Source: Procambarus clarkii | Lineage: Eukaryota; Arthropoda; Malacostraca; Decapoda; Cambaridae | DNA: 64,000 nucleotides | Assembly (NCBI RefSeq): GCF_040958095.1 | Contig: NC_091216.1 | Location: 3,086,149-3,150,148, forward strand | Direction of reading: 5' to 3' | Shown here: piece by piece, positions 57,976 to 64,000 of the stretch | How the letters are laid out: each line of letters begins with the position of its first letter | Numbering within the stretch: position 1 is the stretch's first letter | Made by a program: the position numbers and the translations under genes | The notes under the pieces: generated by a model | Databases searched by the model: none | What the model was told of the DNA's origin: nothing | The model's input: the letters and a program-made list of their open reading frames with translations, nothing else

Positions 57976-58404
57976 CCATTTGTCTACTACTCTGACATTG
58001 AAAAAGTTTTTTCTAATGTCTCTGAGGCTCATTTGGGCACTCAATTTCCACCTGTGTCCCCTAGTGCATCTGCCCCTTGTGTTAAATAGTCTGTCTTTAT
58101 CTACCCTATCAATTCCCCTGAGAATCTTGTATGTAGTGATCATGTCCCCCTCTAACTCTTCTGTCTCCCAGTGACGTGAGGTTTAGTTCCCATAGTCACT
58201 CCTCGTAGCTCATACCCCTCAGTTCGGGTGTTAGTCTGGTAGCAAACCTTTGAACTTTTTCCAGTTTAGTCTTATGATTGACTAGATATGGACTCCATAC
58301 TGATGACGCATACTCCAGGATTGATCTGACATATGTAGTATAAAGTGTTCTGAAAGATTCCTTACACAAGTTTCTAGGCCGTTCTTATGTTAGCCAACCT
58401 GGCA
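57976..58404 (-). mobile_element. LINE-A thumb fragment
   Basis: A minus-strand match to 10,030-10,450 (RGHRWKLSAQMSLRDIRKNFF equivalents, ITTYKILRGIDRVDKDRLFN). Both ends of the element are missing and frames are broken. Confidence 0.8.
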
Positions 58405-58894
58405 TAAGCATTACAGAGGGTACAAAAGGTCTTTATCAGACCTCATCTTAGATTATTACATAAACCCTTTCATTTATCCTTCACACCTTACAGTTAAGGT
58501 GTGTGAGTGTATGTATGCAGCAGTTAGGCACATTAAAAAGCGAGGAGGGTTAACTGCCGCATTAATATGATCAGCGTTTATTGATTAAACTGTTCATCTA
58601 TAACAAAGGCAATTTCATAAATACTTATTGGCTTCGCCTTAGTATATACAGGACTTTGTGTGTGCGCGCGTGTGTTATTTGGGTGTATTTACTATTTGTG
58701 TCGGTAGAATCAAGCTATTAACTCATTCTAACAAATCTATTTTGTCCTATATTGTCTACTACAATGTAGGAATGTCTATACGTCCACTACATATATACTT
58801 TTTTGTAACACACGCACAAAGATCCCCCAGTTTCTGGGATCTGTCGATTCTGGATCCCCCAGTCGATTGTCAATCGACTTGAGAATGGTCGGGA
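58405..58894. other. LINE-C 3' UTR scrap, then unassigned
   Basis: 58,405-58,495 matches the LINE-C 3' UTR (GCATTACAGAGGGTACAAAA, CAGACCTCATCTTAGATTAT; compare 32,960-33,035). 58,496-58,894 shows no gene; a small direct/inverted cluster (GATCCCCCAGT, CAGTCGATTGTCAATCGACT) lies at 58,822-58,880. Confidence 0.55.
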
Positions 58895-59447
58895 GGATGT
58901 TCTTAAACAAATAGTAAAACTCAAACCAAACAAATCCCCAGGGCCGGATGAAGTGTTTGCTAGGGTGCTTAAAGAATGCAAAGAGGAGCTTTGTGACCCA
59001 CTGTCAACCATATTTAATAAATCAATAGAGTCAGGCAGAGTGCCAGAGTTTTGGAAAGTTGCTAATGTGATACCAGTTTTTAAGAAAGGAGATAGATCAC
59101 TTGCGTCTAACTATCGACCAATTAGCCTAACGTCTATTGTGGGAAAGTTACTCGAATCTATAATAGCAAATAAAATTCGTCTTCATCTTGAAAAACATAA
59201 ATTAATAATTGAGTCGCAACATGGTTTTATAAATGGCCGTTCATGTTTAACAAATTTGTTATCTTTTTATTCTAGCATTGTTGAGGCAGTTGATAGTGGT
59301 AAGGATTGCGATGTTGTATACCTTGACTTTAGCAAAGCTTTTGATACAGTGCCACATGAAAGACTGATTAAAAAAATAGAGTCTCATGGTATTGGGGGTG
59401 CTATATTAAGCTGGATTAGGGCATGGCTATACCAAAGGAAACAGAGA
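58895..59447 (+). mobile_element. CR1 copy split by nested insertion, 5' part
   Basis: Plus CR1 from the RT N-terminus (GGATGTTCTTAAACAAATAG) through motif A to ...AAGGAAACAGAGA. Its continuation is at 62,800. It is open from 58,953 in the RT frame. The break contains a CR1 in the opposite orientation. Confidence 0.88.
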
Positions 59448-59521
59448 ACATAAGAACATAAGAACATAAGAACAAAGGTAACTGCAGAAGGCCTATTGGC
59501 CCATACGAGGCAGCTCCTATT

Positions 59522-61150
59522 CTATAACCACCCAATCCCACTCATATACTTGTCCAACCCGTGCTTGAAACAATCGAGGGACCCCACCTCCACAATGTTA
59601 CGCGGCAATTGGTTCCACAAATCAACAACCCTGTTACTGAACCAGTATTTACCCAAGTCTTTCCTAAATCTAAACTTATCCAATTTATATCCATTGTTTC
59701 GTGTTCTGTCCTGTGTTGATACTTTTAATACCCTATTAATATCCCCCCGGTTATGTCCATTCATCCACTTGTAAACCTCTATCATGTCACCCCTAACTCT
59801 TCGCCTTTCCAGTGAATGCAACTTAAGCTTTGTTAATCTTTCTTCATATGAAAGATTTCTAATTTGGGGAATTAACTTAGTCATCCTACGCTGGACACGT
59901 TCAAGTGAATTTATATCCATTCTATAATATGGCGACCAAAACTGAACTGCATAATCTAAATGGGGCCTAACTAGAGCAAGATATAGCTTGAGAACCACAC
60001 CAGGTGTCTTGTTACTAACGCTGCGATTAATAAATCCAAGTGTCCGATTTGCCTTATTACGAACATTTATGCATTGATCCTTTTGTTTTAAATTCTTACT
60101 AATCATAACTCCCAGATCCCTTTCGCAATCCGACTTCGCAATCACAACACCATCTAGCTCGTATCTTGTAACTCTATCATCATTACCTAACCTCAGAACT
60201 TTACATTTATCAGCATTAAACTGCATCTGCCAATCCTTTGACCATTTCAAAACCCTATCTAGATCAACTTGAAGTGATAGTGAGTCCTCCTCCGAATTAA
60301 TTTCCCTACCGATTTTCGTATCATCGGCAAATTTGCAAATGTTGCTACTCAAACCTGAATCTAAATCATTTATATATATTATAAACAACAGAGGTCCCAG
60401 GACAGAGCCTTGAGGCACTCCACTTACAACATTTTCCCACTCTGACTTGATTCCATTTATACTAACTCTCTGTTTCCTTTGGTATAGCCATGCCCTAATC
60501 CAGCTTAATATAGCACCCCCAATACCATGAGACTCTATCTTTTTAATCAGTCTTTCATGTGGCACTGTATCAAAAGCTTTGCTAAAGTCAAGGTATACAA
60601 CATCGCAATCCTTACCACTATCAACTGCCTCAACAATGCTAGAATAAAAAGATAACAAATTTGTTAAACATGAACGGCCATTTATAAAACCATGTTGCGA
60701 CTCAATTATTAATTTATGTTTTTCAAGATGAAGACGAATTTTATTTGCTATTATAGATTCGAGTAACTTTCCCACAATAGACGTTAGGCTAATTGGTCGA
60801 TAGTTAGACGCAAGTGATCTATCTCCTTTCTTAAAAACTGGTATCACATTAGCAACTTTCCAAAACTCTGGCACTCTGCCTGACTCTATTGATTTATTAA
60901 ATATGGTTGACAGTGGGTCACAAAGCTCCTCTTTGCATTCTTTAAGCACCCTGGCAAACACTTCATCCGGCCCTGGGGATTTGTTTGGTTTGAGTTTTAC
61001 TATTTGTTTAAGAACATCCTCCCTGGTAACTGTTAAACTCGTCAACCTGTCCTCGTCCCCACCCACATAGACTTGTTCGGCTGAAGGCATATTGTTAAGT
61101 TCCTCTTTAGTAAATACAGATACAAAATATTTATTAAAAATACTACTCAT
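59522..61150 (-). pseudogene. CR1 ORF2, reverse transcriptase part
   Basis: 542 open codons with every RT motif: SPGPDEVFARVLKECKEEL, NYRPISLTSIVGKL, motif A ([13 protein letters not shown]), motif B ([14 protein letters not shown]), motif C (FADDTKI) and thumb. Catalytic aspartates are intact. It is separated from the endonuclease part only by a frame break at about 61,225 (CAGTATATCG here, CAGTTACATCG in the copy at 54,915), so the element is one base away from a continuous ORF2; whether that is real or an error is open. Confidence 0.9.
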
Positions 61151-61197
61151 CTCTTCATCACTATCTGTTATTTGACCTGTCTCAGTTTTTAATGGAC

Positions 61198-62490
61198 CTA
61201 TCCTTTCCCTAGTCTTAGTACGATATACTGAAAAAACCCTTTAGGATTTGTCTTTGCTTGCCCTGCTATGCGAACTTCATAGTTTCTTTTTGCTTTCCTT
61301 ATCTCTTTTTTAACATTTCTAACCAGTTGTACGAATTCCTGTTCTAAAGTGACCTCCCCATTTTTAATCCTTTTGTACCAAGCTCTCTTTTTACCTATAA
61401 GGTTCTTCAAATTCTTTGTTATCCACTTTGGGTCATTAGTATTCGATCTATTCAATTTGTATGGTATACTACGTTCCTGTGCTTTGTTAAGAATATTCTT
61501 AAATAAGTTATATATTGAATCCACATCGAAATCCCCATTTAAGTCACCTATCGCTGGGTTCATGTCTCGCTCCAAGACCGGCCCACACCCCATACCCAAG
61601 ACTTTCCAATCAATTTGACCCAAAAAATTTCTTAGGCTATTAAAATCAGCTTTTCGAAAATCTGGCACTTTAACAGAATTTTCTCCTACTGGTCTATTCC
61701 ATTCTATGCTAAATCTGATTTCTTTGTGATCACTGCTCCCTAGCTCACTCCCTATTTCGATGTCATTAATTTGCGTTTCCCTGTTAGTTAACACTAAATC
61801 TAAAATATTATTTTCCCGTGTTGGTTCCTTAATGTGTTGCGTAAGAAAGCAATCGTCAATTAATTCTAGAAAATCTTCTGCTTCACTATTCCCTGTTTTG
61901 TTCAACCAGTTTATTCCGCTAAAATTAAAGTCACCCATGACATAAATACTGTTAGATCTAGATGCTCTAGATATTTCATCCCATAGATGCTTTGCTTCCA
62001 TTCTGTCTAAATTTGGTGGCCTATATATTACTCCTATTATAATATTATTAGCTTTTTCGTTTAATTCAATCCAAATAGTTTCTGTGTGTGGCTCTGTTTT
62101 GATTCCCTCTTTGAGACTACATTTCAAATTGTCCCTAACATATATGGCTACTCCACCTCCTCGTCTAATATATCTATCTGTGTGAAATAGTTTAAATCCA
62201 TATATTTGATATTCAGCTAATAGTTCTCTATTTTCTACATTCATCCACGTTTCGGTAAGTGCAATAATATCTATTTTTTCTGTGCAGACAAGAGCATTTA
62301 ATTCGTTAATTTTATTTCTTAGACTTCTACTGTTAGTGTAATATACCCTAAGTGAATTGTTATTTTGCGGACCTTCTCTTTCCCTGGTCGTTTTGCCAAT
62401 TCCTTTCTCCCACAAACACATACTTTTATTACCTCCTTCCTCCACATCAATTCCCATACCTCTATCTACTAACAGTTTAAACCCAAACAA
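61198..62490 (-). pseudogene. CR1 ORF2, AP-type endonuclease and linker
   Basis: 430 open codons. Endonuclease motifs: VYYTNSRSLRNKINEL (catalytic Asn strand), IIALTETWMN (Glu), IIIGVIYRPPN (Tyr/Arg), YVMGDFNFSGINW (Asp/Asn) and GSSDHKEIRF (Asp-His). All active-site residues are kept. The linker (KADFNSLRNFLGQIDWKVLG) continues toward the RT. The start ATG (62,490) overlaps the end of ORF1 (stop at 62,469) by 22 bases, suggesting coupled translation. Confidence 0.88.
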
Positions 62491-62757
62491 ACACCTCTAA
62501 CCACTTCTTCTAACGAGTTCGCAACAGCAACAACCCCAGCTCTCGATAGATGCACCCCATCACGAGCATACATTTCATTTCTTCCATAGAAGTGTTCCCA
62601 GTTGTCTATGAAAGATATTGCATTTGATTTGCAATATCTTTCCAGCCGGCAATTGACACCAAGTGCCCTCGATATCCATTCATTTCCCACTCCCTTTCTT
62701 GGAAGAATGCCACATATGATCGGGATTCCTCCCTTGCTCCTAACTAACTCTATGGCT
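62469..62757 (-). pseudogene. CR1 ORF1, C-terminal SGNH-esterase part
   Basis: About 95 residues, open from the 5' truncation point: AIELVRSKGGIPIICGILPR, SNAISFIDNWEHFY, and MYARDGVHLSRAGVVAVANS, then the stop. DGVHLS is the Asp-x-x-His block of SGNH hydrolases; esterase-type ORF1 proteins are known in CR1-group elements. The catalytic Ser and Asn blocks are beyond the truncation. It shows that this family has an esterase ORF1 rather than a zinc-knuckle gag. Confidence 0.75.
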
Positions 62758-62783
62758 GTTTAAGCCATAGAGTTAGTTAGGAG
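62737..62783. repeat. 21-bp snap-back palindrome at CR1 5' end
   Basis: Arms CTCCTAACTAACTCTATGGCT (62,737-62,757) and its exact inverse (62,763-62,783) around GTTTA. A third, sense copy follows (TAACTCTCTATGGCT, 62,784-62,798), so two template jumps occurred before the join to the target. Confidence 0.92.
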
Positions 62784-62799
62784 TAACTCTCTATGGCTA

Positions 62800-63832
62800 A
62801 GAGAGTTAGTATAAATGGAATCAAGTCAGAGTGGGAAAATGTTGTAAGTGGAGTGCCTCAAGGCTCTGTCCTGGGACCTCTGTTGTTTATAATATATATA
62901 AATGATTTAGATTCAGGTTTGAGTAGCAACATTTGCAAATTTGCCGATGATACGAAAATCGGTAGGGAAATTAATTCGGAGGAGGACTCACTATCACTTC
63001 AAGTTGATCTAGATAGGGTTTTGAAATGGTCAAAGGATTGGCAGATGCAGTTTAATGCTAATAAATGTAAAGTTCTGAGGTTAGGTAATGATGATAGAGT
63101 TACAAGATACGAGCTAGATGGTGTTGTGATTGCGAAGTCGGATTGCGAAAGGGATCTGGGAGTTATGATTAGTAAGAATTTAAAACAAAAGGATCAATGC
63201 ATAAATGTTCGTAATAAGGCAAATCGGACACTTGGATTTATTAATCGCAGCGTTAGTAACAAGACACCTGGTGTGGTTCTCAAGCTATATCTTGCTCTAG
63301 TTAGGCCCCATTTAGATTATGCAGTTCAGTTTTGGTCGCCATATTATAGAATGGATATAAATTCACTTGAACGTGTCCAGCGTAGGATGACTAAGTTAAT
63401 TCCCCAAATTAGAAATCTTTCATATGAAGAAAGATTAACAAAGCTTAAGTTGCATTCACTGGAAAGGCGAAGAGTTAGGGGTGACATGATAGAGGTTTAC
63501 AAGTGGATGAATGGACATAACCGGGGGGATATTAATAGGGTATTAAAAGTATCAACACAGGACAGAACACGAAACAATGGATATAAATTGGATAAGTTTA
63601 GATTTAGGAAAGACTTGGGTAAATACTGGTTCAGTAACAGGGTTGTTGATTTGTGGAACCAATTGCCGCGTAACATTGTGGAGGTGGGGTCCCTCGATTG
63701 TTTCAAGCACGGGTTGGACAAGTATATGAGTGGGATTGGGTGGTTATAGAATAGGAGCTGCCTCGTATGGGCCAATAGGCCTTCTGCAGTTACCTTTGTT
63801 CTTATGTTCTTATGTTCTTATGTTCTTATGGT
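62800..63832 (+). pseudogene. CR1 copy split by nested insertion, 3' part
   Basis: Continues the copy at 58,895-59,447 from GTTAGTATAAATGGAATC through motif B, motif C (FADDTKI) and thumb to the stop at 63,749, then the 3' UTR and four octamers (63,801-63,832). One substitution distinguishes it (MQFNANKCKVL). Apart from the insertion the RT would be open, so the nested event is very recent. Confidence 0.88.
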
Positions 63833-63950
63833 CCAGGACGGACCGAAACGTCGTCGTCACTTCACCTTTTGGTGTGTGGTCTGATCAACATACTTTAGGT
63901 TATTATTGTTATAATAACACGTTATTGACTCATCGCCTGCATAAACATCC
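63833..63950 (+). repeat. Dispersed repeat shared with 43,985-44,115
   Basis: Contains GGACGGACCGAAACGTCGTC, GTGTGTGGTCTGATCAACAT and CATCGCCTGCATA. The other copy is inverted and lies at the opposite side of the CR1 chain. Confidence 0.6.
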
Positions 63951-64000
63951 CCAGGATGCACCAGGTGTCTAACTTCCAGGTACTTATTTACTGCTTGGTG
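63951..64000 (-). mobile_element. SINE body fragment, cut by the window edge
   Basis: The minus strand reads CACCAAGCAGTAAATAAGTA, ...GAAGTTAGAC...CATCCTGGGG, a diverged copy of the body shared by the SINEs at 11,872 and 36,216. The tRNA head would be beyond 64,000. Confidence 0.6.

Larger units (their letters stand above)
59448..62799 (-). mobile_element. Most complete CR1 copy, nested in another CR1
   Basis: A minus-strand element with octamer tail (59,448-59,473), 3' UTR, RT, endonuclease and the end of an esterase-type ORF1. It lies inside another CR1 and is flanked by AGAGA at 59,443-59,447 and 62,800-62,804, a 5-bp TSD. The 5' end is truncated in ORF1 at 62,757 and capped by a 21-bp snap-back inverted repeat. 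About 3.3 kb long, with one frameshift in ORF2. The octamer tail and esterase ORF1 are hallmarks of the CR1 group. Confidence 0.9.

Overview
The window is eukaryotic, repeat-dominated DNA, most likely from a crustacean and probably a decapod. This rests on one arthropod-type Hox3/zen-like homeobox exon (minus strand, 41,759-42,510), very long (TG)n runs, and several interleaved families of non-LTR retrotransposons, tRNA-derived SINEs, a Helitron and DNA transposons. No bacterial operons, rRNA genes, CRISPR arrays or convincing stand-alone tRNA genes are present. Species assignment is inference.

Layout. 1-1,843: no gene seen. 1,854-4,360: an ORF1-only, poly(A)-ended non-LTR element with a 10-bp target-site duplication (TSD). 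4,789-6,330: a CR1 3' end, a tail module, and a reverse transcriptase (RT) fragment of another LINE. 8,253-8,606: seven copies of a 50-bp hairpin-bearing tandem repeat. 9,857-16,042: 'LINE-A' copies on the minus strand, whose 3' ends run into (AC)n, plus a tRNA-Thr-headed SINE sharing that tail. 16,064-18,125: minus-strand Helitron helicase remnant. 18,955-19,944: an old CR1. 19,945-25,497: 'LINE-B' (RNase H type, minus) interrupted by a TTAA-flanked DNA transposon (20,590-22,453) and by a tRNA-derived foldback element with a 13-bp TSD (22,604-23,013). 25,498-28,515: no gene seen. 28,516-32,877: more LINE-B, foldback SINEs and a 1,033-bp solo LTR. 32,878-37,905: 'LINE-C', almost full length (ORF1, endonuclease, RT, RNase H), carrying a second SINE. 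37,906-40,680: SINE monomers and LINE-B debris. 41,759-42,510: homeobox exon. 42,900-63,830: a dense chain of CR1 copies in both orientations, including exact 1,101-bp tandem units and one nearly complete element (59,448-62,799).

How the parts relate. The only probable host gene is the homeobox exon; its splice acceptor at 42,511-42,512 places the missing 5' exon at higher coordinates, so the CR1 chain probably lies in its intron or 5' flank. Everything else is mobile DNA. Three themes recur. First, SINEs appear built from swappable parts: tRNA head, shared body, and a tail matching a local LINE. Second, 5' ends of retrotransposed copies carry short or long inverted (snap-back) repeats. Third, CR1 3' octamer tails (TTCTTATG)n almost always abut another CR1 copy. 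An assembly artefact is a serious alternative for the CR1 chain and must be excluded with long reads.

LINE-A, LINE-B and LINE-C are working names used here, not database names.
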